DNA of 64,000 nt from Oscillospiraceae bacterium. Lineage in GTDB: Bacteria; Bacillota; Clostridia; Oscillospirales; Ruminococcaceae. Below, in pieces: positions 1-8,311 of this stretch. Below the pieces are notes generated by a model. It saw nothing but the letters and a program-made list of their open reading frames with translations, did no database searches and had not been told where the DNA came from. The position numbers were made by a program, and so were the translations under genes. Positions within the stretch are counted from its first letter, which is position 1, and each line of letters opens with the position of its first letter. The stretch is from NCBI GenBank assembly GCA_021202155.1, contig JAJQDP010000001.1, positions 1 through 64,000 of the forward strand, given 5' to 3'.

Positions 1-51
1 TGATCCCCCAAGGTAAAGTGATTTGTGTTGCAACAAAAAGTTTTGCTTATC

Positions 52-81
52 AGCTGCACAGGTTACTTGTGCAGCTTTTTT
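52..81 (+). terminator. Intrinsic terminator or attenuator upstream of aroF
   Basis: A 9-bp perfect stem (AGCTGCACA 52-60, TGTGCAGCT 68-76) with a 7-nt loop runs straight into a six-T tract ending at 81. It lies 57 bp before the aroF start. It could end an upstream gene outside the window or attenuate the aromatic operon. No T-box AGGGTGGNACCGCG element or leader peptide is visible, so the choice stays open. Confidence 0.75.
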
Positions 82-138
82 GTGAAACTGCAAAAGTTCC
101 CGGCAGACTTCTTTCCGAATAAAGAAAGGACAATTATT

Positions 139-1143
139 ATGGTAGTAGCATTAAAGAAGAACGTTCCAGAGGAAAAGCGTGCCCAGCTTATCGATTGGCT
201 CGGCGGAATGGGCATCAAGGTTCACATCTCCGAGGGCGAGTTCACAACTGTTTTGGGACTCATCGGAGACACCACCAAGGTCGACAAGGATTTGATTGAG
301 AGCCTTGACATTGTAGACTCGGTCACCAGAGTTACCGAGGCATTCAAGTGCTGTAACCGCAAATTCCATCCGGAGGACACTATTATAGATGTCAAGGGCG
401 TCAAGATTGGCGGCGGCAACTTCTGCATGATAGCGGGTCCCTGCTCCGTCGAGAACGAGAAGCAGATTGTTGAGGTCGCGAAGGCCGTCAAGGCTGCTGG
501 CGCAAACATGCTCAGAGGCGGCGCGTTCAAGCCAAGAACCTCTCCCTATGACTTCCAGGGTCTTCACGCCCAGGGCTTGGAGCTCTTAAAAATCGCTCGC
601 GCAGAGACCGGTCTCCCGATTGTAACAGAAATCATGAGCACAAACGACCTTGATTTGTTCGAGGATGTCGACGTATTGCAGGTCGGTGCCAGAAATATGC
701 AGAATTTCGAGATGCTCAAGGAGCTCGGCAAGACCGACAAGCCTATCTTACTCAAGCGCGGTCTTGCGAATACCTTGAAGGAACTCCTCATGAGTGCCGA
801 ATACATCATGGCTTCCGGCAACGAGAAGGTCATGCTCTGCGAGAGAGGCATAAGAACATACAGCGATTACACAAGAAACACGATGGACATTTCCGCAATC
901 CCGATGCTCCACGAGCTTTCTCACCTCCCTGTGATCGCCGACCCGAGCCACGCTACCGGTATGGCAAGACTCGTCCCTCCGATGGCAATGGCGGCAACAG
1001 CGGCAGGAGCCGACGGACTCATCATCGAGGTTCACAATGACCCGATGCACGCTCTCTGCGACGGCGCACAGTCGCTCCGTCCCGAAGAATATGAAGCATT
1101 ATCCAAGAAAATCTACGCTGTCAGGGAGGCATCACTCGGATGA
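139..1143 (+). CDS. aroF: 3-deoxy-7-phosphoheptulonate (DAHP) synthase
   Basis: Catalyses the first shikimate-pathway step, condensing phosphoenolpyruvate and erythrose 4-phosphate in the cytosol. The 334-aa product has an N-terminal ferredoxin/ACT-like domain (about residues 1-75), as in the Thermotoga-type enzyme that is feedback-inhibited by aromatic amino acids. A TIM barrel follows with AGPCSVE at 99-105 and KPRTSPYDFQG a little further on. The ORF is open upstream to 25, but the ATG at 139 has AAGGA at 126-130 and matches the family N-terminus. It is the first gene of the aromatic operon and overlaps tyrA by 4 bp (ATGA). Feedback control by Tyr or Phe is inferred from the N-terminal domain only. 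Confidence 0.95.
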   Translation: MVVALKKNVPEEKRAQLIDWLGGMGIKVHISEGEFTTVLGLIGDTTKVDKDLIESLDIVDSVTRVTEAFKCCNRKFHPEDTIIDVKGVKIGGGNFCMIAGPCSVENEKQIVEVAKAVKAAGANMLRGGAFKPRTSPYDFQGLHAQGLELLKIARAETGLPIVTEIMSTNDLDLFEDVDVLQVGARNMQNFEMLKELGKTDKPILLKRGLANTLKELLMSAEYIMASGNEKVMLCERGIRTYSDYTRNTMDISAIPMLHELSHLPVIADPSHATGMARLVPPMAMAATAAGADGLIIEVHNDPMHALCDGAQSLRPEEYEALSKKIYAVREASLG

Positions 1144-1973
1144 TTGCCGGAATCGTGGGCTTGGGGCTCATCGGAGCCTCGTTTGCCAAGGCATATAAAG
1201 CGGCAGGGCACACAGTCTTAGGCTGGAACAGGTCGAAGTCCGCCCTCGACTACCTCAAGCTCGCAGGAGATGTCGACGATGAACTGACTATGGAACGCCT
1301 CCGCGAGTGCGACATAGTCATCATCTCGGTCTACCCCGACGCCTGCATCGAGTATCTCGAGAAAGCCGCACCCTACTTTGGCTCAAAGCCTGTTGTAATA
1401 GACTGCTGTGGCACAAAGCGGAAGGTCACCGAGGTCGGCTTCAGGCTTGCCGATGAATACGGCTTCACCTTTGTCGGAGGACATCCGATGGCTGGAACGC
1501 ACAATTCCGGCTATAAGTACGCGAAAGCGGACATGTATAAGGGTGCACCGATGGTTTTAGTCCCGAACGGCGAGCCGAGCATCAGACTCTTAAGCCATAC
1601 GAAGGAGCTTTTAGCTCCTGCGGGATTCGGAAGCATCTCGGTCACAACCGCCGAAAAGCACGACGAGATGATAGCTTTCACCTCCCAGCTTGCCCACGTC
1701 GTCTCAAACGCCTACATCAAGAGCCCGACAGCCCGCGAGCACAAGGGCTTCTCTGCAGGAAGCTACAAGGACATGACCCGCGTCGCCTGGCTCAATCCGG
1801 AAATGTGGGCGGAGCTGTTCCTTGAAAACGGCGACAACCTGATAAAAGAGCTTGATATTCTGGTTGAAAATCTCGACCAGTATCGCACAGCAATTCGCGA
1901 AAACGATAAAGAAGAGCTGATTCGTCTTTTGGACGACGGCAGAAAGATAAAAGCGGAGGTAGACGGAAGATGA
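1140..1973 (+). CDS. tyrA: Prephenate dehydrogenase (tyrosine branch)
   Basis: Oxidatively decarboxylates prephenate to 4-hydroxyphenylpyruvate with NAD(P)+. The 277-aa protein begins with a Rossmann motif GLGLIGASF (7-15), followed by the family HPMAGT signature at 115-120 and a helical dimerisation domain. There is no fused chorismate mutase and no C-terminal ACT domain, so it is the short monofunctional form. Chorismate mutase activity must come from the pheA product further down the operon. Start and stop both overlap their neighbours by 4 bp, indicating translational coupling. Arogenate specificity cannot be excluded by eye. Confidence 0.92.
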   Translation: MIAGIVGLGLIGASFAKAYKAAGHTVLGWNRSKSALDYLKLAGDVDDELTMERLRECDIVIISVYPDACIEYLEKAAPYFGSKPVVIDCCGTKRKVTEVGFRLADEYGFTFVGGHPMAGTHNSGYKYAKADMYKGAPMVLVPNGEPSIRLLSHTKELLAPAGFGSISVTTAEKHDEMIAFTSQLAHVVSNAYIKSPTAREHKGFSAGSYKDMTRVAWLNPEMWAELFLENGDNLIKELDILVENLDQYRTAIRENDKEELIRLLDDGRKIKAEVDGR

Positions 1974-3010
1974 GTGTTGTAAATGTCACGGCATCCCGGA
2001 GTTACGATGTGACCGTTTCTGACGGAATCTTGGATAAATGCGGTGGGTTCTGCAAACCACTTGTCAAGGGCAAAACCGCCGTCATAGTTTCCGACGACAA
2101 CGTCTATCCTCTATATGGCAAGAGAGTCATGAGAAGCCTTGAGAGCGAGGGCTTCAATGTCAGGGAATTCGTTGTACCGCACGGTGAACGCTCCAAGAGC
2201 CTGAGCTCATATATCAATCTCCTCGAATTCCTTTTTAGCTGTGGAGTCACAAGAAGTGACCTCCTGGTTGCTCTTGGCGGAGGAGTGGTAGGGGATTTGA
2301 CCGGATTTGCCGCGGCAACCTATCAGCGCGGAGTCCAGTTCGTCCAGATCCCGACAACCCTTCTTGCGATGGTAGATTCATCAGTCGGAGGAAAGACCGC
2401 CGTCAATTTAGAGAACGGCAAGAACCAGGTCGGCTCCTTCTATCAGCCGTCAGCCGTCATCTGCGACCCGAAAACACTCTCGACACTGCCGGAGGAAGAA
2501 TACCTCTGCGGCTGTGCCGAGGTCATAAAATATGCTGTCCTCTTCAGCGAGGAGTTCTTCACCCAGCTTGAGGAGACCCCCGCCAAAGACCAGCTCGAAA
2601 ACGTCATAACCACCTGCGTCCGGATGAAGCGGGACATCGTCAAGGCAGACGAGTTCGACACCGGCGAGAGGATGCTCCTTAATCTCGGGCACACCGTCGG
2701 TCACGCCGTCGAGGGATTGAGCGGATTCCAGACGCTCCACGGTCAGGCAGTAGCCATCGGTCTTGCGACCATTTCGCGCTCCGCCGTGAAGTATGGCTAT
2801 CTGAGCGAAGCAAGCTGTGCCCGCATAATCGCCCTTTTGGAGAAATACGGTCTTCCTACCGAGACAGAATATACGGTCGATGATATGTATACATTGGCGA
2901 TGTCCGACAAGAAAGCTTCGAGCGACACTATCACTATAGTAGTCCCGAGAAAAATCGGCTACTGCGAGCTTCTGAGACTCCCCAAAACAGACCTTAAGGA
3001 TTGGCTTTGA
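1970..3010 (+). CDS. aroB: 3-dehydroquinate synthase
   Basis: Converts DAHP to 3-dehydroquinate, the second shikimate step, using NAD+ and a divalent metal. The 346-aa protein carries the NAD-binding GGGVVGD motif (103-109), then the family stretch ATYQRG...QIPTTLLA and MVDSSVGGKTAVN. The metal-binding NLGHTVGHAVE segment lies around 237-249. Length and motif order are normal for the family. It overlaps tyrA by 4 bp. The only sizeable gap inside the aro operon follows this gene. Confidence 0.96.
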   Translation: MSVVNVTASRSYDVTVSDGILDKCGGFCKPLVKGKTAVIVSDDNVYPLYGKRVMRSLESEGFNVREFVVPHGERSKSLSSYINLLEFLFSCGVTRSDLLVALGGGVVGDLTGFAAATYQRGVQFVQIPTTLLAMVDSSVGGKTAVNLENGKNQVGSFYQPSAVICDPKTLSTLPEEEYLCGCAEVIKYAVLFSEEFFTQLEETPAKDQLENVITTCVRMKRDIVKADEFDTGERMLLNLGHTVGHAVEGLSGFQTLHGQAVAIGLATISRSAVKYGYLSEASCARIIALLEKYGLPTETEYTVDDMYTLAMSDKKASSDTITIVVPRKIGYCELLRLPKTDLKDWL

Positions 3011-3011
3011 T

Positions 3012-3034
3012 TCAATGCGTAATTCGTAATTATG
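3012..3034 (+). repeat. Short GCGTAAT-type repeat in aroB-aroA spacer
   Basis: The spacer contains GCGTAAT followed directly by TCGTAAT. GCGTAAT is the reverse complement of the ATTACGC unit repeated three times at 24955-24975, so the same heptad occurs at two unrelated sites. Its function is unknown. Confidence 0.5.
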
Positions 3035-3050
3035 TTGGGAAGGGAAGGCT

Positions 3051-4298
3051 ATGACTAAAACAATACTACCAGGCGAGAGAACAGGCAAGGTTTTAATCCC
3101 TGCCTCGAAATCCCAGGCGCACAGAGCGGTTATCTTGGCGGCTTTGGGCAATCACGATGTCGAAATCACCTGTAAAGGCATTTCCGATGACATTGTAGCC
3201 ACCGCCGCCTGCATGAACTCTGCCGGCGCGAATATAGAAATCAGTGGAAACTGCATACACGTAAAGCCAGTCGGAGAGCAACGCTCAAGCATTTTTGAGT
3301 GCGGCGAGAGCGGTTCGACTCTGAGATTTCTCCTGCCCGTTTTCGGGGCATTGGGAGTAGAGGGCGAATTCATCCCTCATGGCAGACTTATCGACAGACC
3401 ACTGAGTCCTTTGGATGAATTACTCAGAAGCCACGGTATGAGCATTCAGAAGACCGAAACCACAATTAAGGTCTCTGGCAGGCTCGCTCCCGGCGAATAC
3501 GAAATCCCAGGGGACGTTTCTTCGCAGTACATAACAGGGCTTCTTCTGGCATTGCCTCTTCTTGAAGGGAATTCGACTCTTCGGGTGACGGGAGACCTCC
3601 AGTCAAAAGGCTACGTCGCAATGACTGAGGAACTTCTTCGCAGGTCGGGCATTGAGTATGCTCACGTTGGCGACACATACCATATAAAAGGCTCACAGAA
3701 GCCTGACATGGGAGATAGCTTTACAGTTGAAGGAGATTACTCGAACGCGGCATTCTACCTCTGCATGGGTGCGCTGTCAGAAGAAGGCGTCACTGTAGTC
3801 GGCTTGAACCCCGACTCATCCCAGGGCGACAAGGCGGCAATCTTGGTTCTCAAGGAAATGGGTGCGGATATTGCCACTTCCGGCAACTCGGTAACCGTAA
3901 AGAAGGGAAGCCTCCACGGCGTCACGATTGACGCCTCTCAGATTCCGGATTTGATTCCGACACTCAGCGTTGTAGCCTCTGTCTGTGAGGGCGAGACCCA
4001 CATCATCAACGCTGAACGCCTCAGAATCAAAGAGTCTGACAGAATCGCCTCGACCTGCTCTCTTATAAATAATTTGGGCGGCAACGCAAAAGAACTTCCC
4101 GACGGAATTGTAATAATAGGAGTTAAAAACCTCACCGGCGGAACGGTCGACAGTTGTAACGACCACCGTATCGCAATGAGCGCGGCAGTTGCGGCTTGTG
4201 CCTCAACCAGTAAAGTAACAATACTTGACAGCATGTGCGTCAGGAAATCCTATCCCGGCTTTTGGGAGGACTTCGCGACGCTTGAGATAAAATCATAG
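3051..4298 (+). CDS. aroA: 3-phosphoshikimate 1-carboxyvinyltransferase (EPSP synthase)
   Basis: Transfers the enolpyruvyl group of PEP to shikimate 3-phosphate. The 415-aa protein shows the expected two-domain motifs: PASKSQAHRA at 17-26, ESGSTLRFLLP around 86-96, the GDYSNAAF segment mid-protein, and RIKESDRI near 324-331. The C-terminus has the DHRIAMSAAV signature. The start ATG follows GGGAAGGG with normal spacing. It sits between aroB and aroC in the operon. Whether it is a class I or II enzyme cannot be settled by eye. Confidence 0.95.
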   Translation: MTKTILPGERTGKVLIPASKSQAHRAVILAALGNHDVEITCKGISDDIVATAACMNSAGANIEISGNCIHVKPVGEQRSSIFECGESGSTLRFLLPVFGALGVEGEFIPHGRLIDRPLSPLDELLRSHGMSIQKTETTIKVSGRLAPGEYEIPGDVSSQYITGLLLALPLLEGNSTLRVTGDLQSKGYVAMTEELLRRSGIEYAHVGDTYHIKGSQKPDMGDSFTVEGDYSNAAFYLCMGALSEEGVTVVGLNPDSSQGDKAAILVLKEMGADIATSGNSVTVKKGSLHGVTIDASQIPDLIPTLSVVASVCEGETHIINAERLRIKESDRIASTCSLINNLGGNAKELPDGIVIIGVKNLTGGTVDSCNDHRIAMSAAVAACASTSKVTILDSMCVRKSYPGFWEDFATLEIKS

Positions 4299-4314
4299 AA
4301 AAGGACGGTGCAAG

Positions 4315-5382
4315 ATGGCAAGCAGTATCGGCAGTAACATCAGGCTCACCATATTCGGGCAGTCACACTCTGCGGCAATCGGAATGACTCTTGAGGGATT
4401 ACCTGCAGGAATAAAGATAGACTTTGACAAGCTTGAAGCCTTCACATCCCGCCGCGCTCCCGGAAAGAACGCATACTCCACTGCGAGAAAAGAAGCCGAC
4501 AAGCCGGAGTTCGTTTCCGGTCTTCGCGATGGCATAACCTGCGGCGCACCGCTCACTGCAATTATAAGAAATACCGACACCCGCTCGAACGACTATAGTG
4601 AGCTCAAAATCCTCCCTCGTCCCGGACACGCCGACTTCACCGCATCGGTAAAATACGGCGGCTATCAGGACTACGCCGGAGGAGGGCACTTCTCGGGAAG
4701 ACTCACAGCTCCTCTCTGCGTGGCGGGCGGAATTGTCCTACAGATTCTTGAAAGCTTAGGAATCACCGTCATCTCCCGAATCGCCTCTATAGGAAACGTT
4801 TCTGATGAGGGCGAACTTCTTGAGTCTACTGCAGATAAGCCCTTCCCGACAGTGAGCGACGAGAGTGCCGTCAGGATGCAGGAGTGTATAGCTTCTGCCA
4901 AGTGCGAGGGCGACTCGGTCGGTGGAATAGTCGAGTGTAAAGTACTTGGACTTCCCACAGGCTTGGGCGATCCGATGTTCGACGGAATGGAAAATAAGAT
5001 TGCGAATATCGTCTTCGGAATCCCGGCTGTCAAGGGCTTGGAATTCGGAATCGGTTTTGAAGCCTCAAAGCTCCGCGGAAGCGAGAATAATGACCCGTTT
5101 GAAGTTAAGGACGGCAGGGTGGTAACCACCACAAATAACTGCGGAGGTATTTTAGGCGGAATAACAACCGGAATGCCGCTCTCATTCAGAGTAGCTTTCA
5201 AGCCGACGCCGTCAATTTCGCAGAAACAGCACAGTGTAAGGCTTGACACCTTGACAGAGGGCGAGCTCGTAGTGAAGGGTCGGCATGACCCATGCATAGT
5301 TCCGCGCGCTGTACCCTGCGTTGAAGCCGCCGCGGCAATCGCCGTTTACGACGCATATCTTGAGTACAAAAAGTACCTATAA
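4315..5382 (+). CDS. aroC: Chorismate synthase
   Basis: Makes chorismate from EPSP using reduced FMN. The 355-aa product opens with the family signature FGQSHSAAIG at about 14-23 and has RRAPGKN, the RPGHADFT region, GGHFSGRLTAP and NCGGILGGITTGMP, all typical of AroC. The H-rich FMN motifs are intact. It begins 16 bp after aroA behind AAGGACGG. The length is close to normal for the family. As the branch-point enzyme it supplies pheA and tyrA in the same operon. Confidence 0.96.
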   Translation: MASSIGSNIRLTIFGQSHSAAIGMTLEGLPAGIKIDFDKLEAFTSRRAPGKNAYSTARKEADKPEFVSGLRDGITCGAPLTAIIRNTDTRSNDYSELKILPRPGHADFTASVKYGGYQDYAGGGHFSGRLTAPLCVAGGIVLQILESLGITVISRIASIGNVSDEGELLESTADKPFPTVSDESAVRMQECIASAKCEGDSVGGIVECKVLGLPTGLGDPMFDGMENKIANIVFGIPAVKGLEFGIGFEASKLRGSENNDPFEVKDGRVVTTTNNCGGILGGITTGMPLSFRVAFKPTPSISQKQHSVRLDTLTEGELVVKGRHDPCIVPRAVPCVEAAAAIAVYDAYLEYKKYL

Positions 5383-5413
5383 ATACACAAATAGACTTGA
5401 AAGGACATGACAT

Positions 5414-6595
5414 ATGGCTACAGAAACTGAGAAGATTACACCTAACACATCCGATGGCAGAAAGGTTTATCGCGACAAGATTGACGAGATAGATAACGCA
5501 TTAGTCAAGCTTTTCGGCGAGAGAATGGAAACAGCCGCCGGGCTCGCTTCATTTAAAAAGGAGCACAGCCTCCCGGTACTCGACATCCGCCGTGAGCGCG
5601 AGAAGATTCAGGACGTCGTCGACAAGACCCCCGACGAGCTCAAGGAGTATACAGAGCTTCTTTATTCGTTCATCCTGGAGCTAAGCCGCGGCTATCAGAA
5701 TCGCCTCATCGGTCACGGAAGCGATCTGAGCTCAAATATTTCCTTGGCAATAGAGAACACTCCTCAGCTTTTCCCAGAGCGCGCAGTTGTCGCATGTCAG
5801 GGTGTTGAGGGTGCATACTCCCAGAAAGCCGCCGAGAAGCTTTTCAAGTCTCCGACAATCATGTACTTCTCAAACTTTGACGCCGTTTTCACTGCAATCG
5901 AGAAGGGCTTCTGCAAATATGGCGTGATTCCTCTTGAGAACAGCACCGCCGGTTCTGTAAACTCTGTATACGACTTAATGACAAAGCACAGCTTCAGTAT
6001 TGTCCGTAGCATCCGCCTCAAGGTCGAGCACAATCTTCTTGCAAAGAAGGGCACCAAGCTTGAGAATATAACCGAAATTTACTCCCACCAGCAGGCCATC
6101 AGCCAGTGTGCCGAGTTCTTGTCTACTCTCAAGGGCGTCAAGGTAATTCCCTGCGAGAATACCGCCGTTGCCGCCAAGATGGTTGCCGAGTCTTCGAGAT
6201 CCGACATTGCAACCCTTTCATCAAGTGAGTGCCAGAAGCTCTACGGCTTGGAGTGCCTTAAGCCTGCCGTTCAGGACAACGACAACAACTACACAAGATT
6301 TATCTGCATCTCAAAAGACCTTGAGATATATCCCGGTGCTGACAGAACCAGCCTTAGGGTCGTTCTTGAGGACAAGCCCGGCTCGCTTTATAAGCTCCTC
6401 TCCCGCCTCTACGCGTTCGGGATCAATCTTAGTAAGCTTGAGAGCCGCCCTATCCCTGACAAGGATTTCGAGTTCATGTTCTACTTTGACCTCGACACCT
6501 CCGTCTACTCTCCGCAGTTCCTGCAACTGATGAGCGAATTGGGAGACATTTGCAGTGAGTATAACTATCTTGGTTCATATCGTGAGGTAATGTGA
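5414..6595 (+). CDS. pheA: Bifunctional chorismate mutase/prephenate dehydratase (P-protein)
   Basis: Rearranges chorismate to prephenate and then dehydrates it to phenylpyruvate. The 393-aa protein has an AroQ-type chorismate mutase at about 17-100 (IDEIDNALVKLFGERM and DIRREREK), a dehydratase domain at about 123-300 with ENSTAGSVNSVYD (175-187) and the essential TRF (294-296), and a C-terminal ACT domain with ESRP (343-346). Phe feedback is expected from the ACT motif. It lies 31 bp after aroC and is followed by aroE/aroK after one base. It is also the only chorismate mutase visible for the Tyr branch. Confidence 0.95.
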   Translation: MATETEKITPNTSDGRKVYRDKIDEIDNALVKLFGERMETAAGLASFKKEHSLPVLDIRREREKIQDVVDKTPDELKEYTELLYSFILELSRGYQNRLIGHGSDLSSNISLAIENTPQLFPERAVVACQGVEGAYSQKAAEKLFKSPTIMYFSNFDAVFTAIEKGFCKYGVIPLENSTAGSVNSVYDLMTKHSFSIVRSIRLKVEHNLLAKKGTKLENITEIYSHQQAISQCAEFLSTLKGVKVIPCENTAVAAKMVAESSRSDIATLSSSECQKLYGLECLKPAVQDNDNNYTRFICISKDLEIYPGADRTSLRVVLEDKPGSLYKLLSRLYAFGINLSKLESRPIPDKDFEFMFYFDLDTSVYSPQFLQLMSELGDICSEYNYLGSYREVM

Positions 6596-6596
6596 G

Positions 6597-7829
6597 ATGA
6601 CGCTGAAATGCGGTCTCTTGGGCGAGACCCTCGGGCACAGTTACTCCCCGAGAATCCACGCCTATTTGGGCGACTACGACTACCGCCTCTATGAGATTTC
6701 CCGGGAAAACGTAGAGGATTTCATCCTCCACGGCGACTGGAACGGTCTGAACGTCACAATACCATATAAAAAAGTAGCCGCTTCCCTCTGCGATGAGCTT
6801 TCCGACATAGCCAAAAGTCTCGGAAGCGTCAACACTATTGTTAAGCGCGATGGCAAGCTTTTCGGCTACAATACCGACTACTACGGTTTCCGGAGCATGG
6901 TTCTTGAGACGGGAATCGATATTTCCGGAAAAAAGGCTCTGATTCTTGGAACAGGAGGCACCGGCGTCACCGTTCAGAAAGTCTTGAGTGAATTGGGCGC
7001 AGAAGTTGTCCCGATAAGCCGGCATGGCGAGAATAATTATGATAATATTGGTAAGCATTCGGACGCGGTCCTGGTCGTAAACGCAACCCCCGTCGGCATG
7101 TACCCGAAAAATGGTGTTTCGCCCCTTGACTTGCGGAGAATCCCAGCCTGCGAGTGCGTCTTGGACGTAATCTACAACCCGATGAGAACCGAGCTTATTC
7201 TTCAGGCTGAGGCTCTTGGCTTGAAATACAAGAGCGGGCTTCACATGCTCGTGGCGCAGGCAAAGTACAGCTCCGAGCGTTTCCAGAACAAAAAAATTAG
7301 TGACGATTCGGTTACATTTATCGAGAATTCATTGACAAATGAGCTCGAAAACATTATATTAATAGGTATGCCCGGGAGCGGCAAATCGGTCGTCGCCCAG
7401 GCATTGGGACAGTGTCTTCACAGACTTGTTATCGAAACCGACACGGAAATCGTGAAGAATACCGGAATGACCATCCCCGAAATTTTCGAGAAGTCGGGCG
7501 AGAAGGAGTTCCGGCGTCTTGAAACGGCTGAAATGGAAGCTTCCGGCAAACTCTCCGAGAGAATCATCTCCACCGGTGGCGGGGTTGTCACGAGGGAGGA
7601 AAACTACCCGCTTCTCCACCAGAACGGCATAATCGTCTGGCTTGAGCGGGACACCTCAAAACTTCCGACCGACGGCAGACCTATCTCACAGAAGTCAAAT
7701 CTCAACGAGCTCTATGAGAAGAGAAAGCCGATGTACGAGAGATTCGCGGACATAAGAGTTTCCAACGACGGCACAGTTTCTGAAACGGTCGAAAAAATTA
7801 TCCAGGAAATCGAGGGCAGAGTGAAATGA
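6597..7829 (+). CDS. aroE-aroK: Fused shikimate dehydrogenase-shikimate kinase
   Basis: A single 410-aa ORF encodes two consecutive pathway enzymes. Residues 1-about 240 are AroE: HSYSP shikimate-binding motif (14-18), NVTIPYK with catalytic Lys58, NTD with Asp94, Rossmann GTGGTG (118-123) and NATPVGMYP. Residues about 251-410 are AroK: Walker A GMPGSGKS (257-264), D282 in the TDTE motif, GEKEFRR and the shikimate-binding GGG (327-329). No stop, start or frame change lies between them. AroE and AroK are usually separate proteins. The fusion skips no motif, so both activities are expected. It overlaps aroQ by 4 bp. Confidence 0.94.
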   Translation: MTLKCGLLGETLGHSYSPRIHAYLGDYDYRLYEISRENVEDFILHGDWNGLNVTIPYKKVAASLCDELSDIAKSLGSVNTIVKRDGKLFGYNTDYYGFRSMVLETGIDISGKKALILGTGGTGVTVQKVLSELGAEVVPISRHGENNYDNIGKHSDAVLVVNATPVGMYPKNGVSPLDLRRIPACECVLDVIYNPMRTELILQAEALGLKYKSGLHMLVAQAKYSSERFQNKKISDDSVTFIENSLTNELENIILIGMPGSGKSVVAQALGQCLHRLVIETDTEIVKNTGMTIPEIFEKSGEKEFRRLETAEMEASGKLSERIISTGGGVVTREENYPLLHQNGIIVWLERDTSKLPTDGRPISQKSNLNELYEKRKPMYERFADIRVSNDGTVSETVEKIIQEIEGRVK

Positions 7830-8266
7830 AGTTACTTGTTATAAACGGTCCGAATCTGAATATGCTCGGAATCAGGGAGCCGGGAATTTACGGCTCAGAA
7901 ACTTATTCGTCGCTCGTGAGCCTCATTTCCGACTACTGCGACAGCAGGGGAATTGAAGTAGAATTCTTTCAGTCGAACCACGAGGGTGCAATAGTCGACA
8001 AGATTCAGGAAGCCTATGGCATTTTCGACGGAATTGTCATAAACCCTGCGGCTTACACCCACACGAGTGTAGCTATCTTAGACGCACTCAAAGCAGTCTC
8101 GATCCCTGCAGTAGAGGTTCACATCTCGGCTGTCAACGAGCGTGAGGACTTCCGGCAGATTTCGTACGCCGGCAAAGCATGTGTAAAGACGTACATGGGA
8201 CTCGGCTTCAACGGATATATCGAGGCTGTAAAGTTCTTAGAAGACTATCTCAAAAATAAGCAATAA
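7826..8266 (+). CDS. aroQ: Type II 3-dehydroquinate dehydratase
   Basis: Dehydrates 3-dehydroquinate to 3-dehydroshikimate, the third shikimate step. The 146-aa protein matches the type II family in length and motifs: INGPNLNMLGIREPGIYG with the catalytic Tyr, FFQSNHEGAIVDKIQ, VINPAAYTHTS and EVHISAVNERE. It is unrelated to the type I AroD enzyme. It starts inside the aroE/aroK stop region (ATGA overlap). With this gene all seven shikimate steps are present in the operon. Confidence 0.96.
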   Translation: MKLLVINGPNLNMLGIREPGIYGSETYSSLVSLISDYCDSRGIEVEFFQSNHEGAIVDKIQEAYGIFDGIVINPAAYTHTSVAILDALKAVSIPAVEVHISAVNEREDFRQISYAGKACVKTYMGLGFNGYIEAVKFLEDYLKNKQ

Positions 8267-8300
8267 GGCATTCAGACATTCAGCATTCAGACATTCAGAA
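8267..8300 (+). repeat. Tandem CATTCAG repeats between aroQ and degV
   Basis: The 45-bp spacer is made mostly of CATTCAGA/CATTCAG units (four copies) before the AAAGGA ribosome binding site. No stem-loop or T-tract is visible, so transcription probably reads through into the DegV gene. Confidence 0.7.
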
Positions 8301-8311
8301 AGGATCAACCA

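Noticed and set aside
25-138. N-terminal extension of the aroF reading frame
   Set aside because: It overlaps the terminator hairpin, is not family-like, and the ATG at 139 has a good ribosome binding site.
52-138. T-box riboswitch before aroF
   Set aside because: No specifier loop or conserved antiterminator sequence is visible in the available bases.
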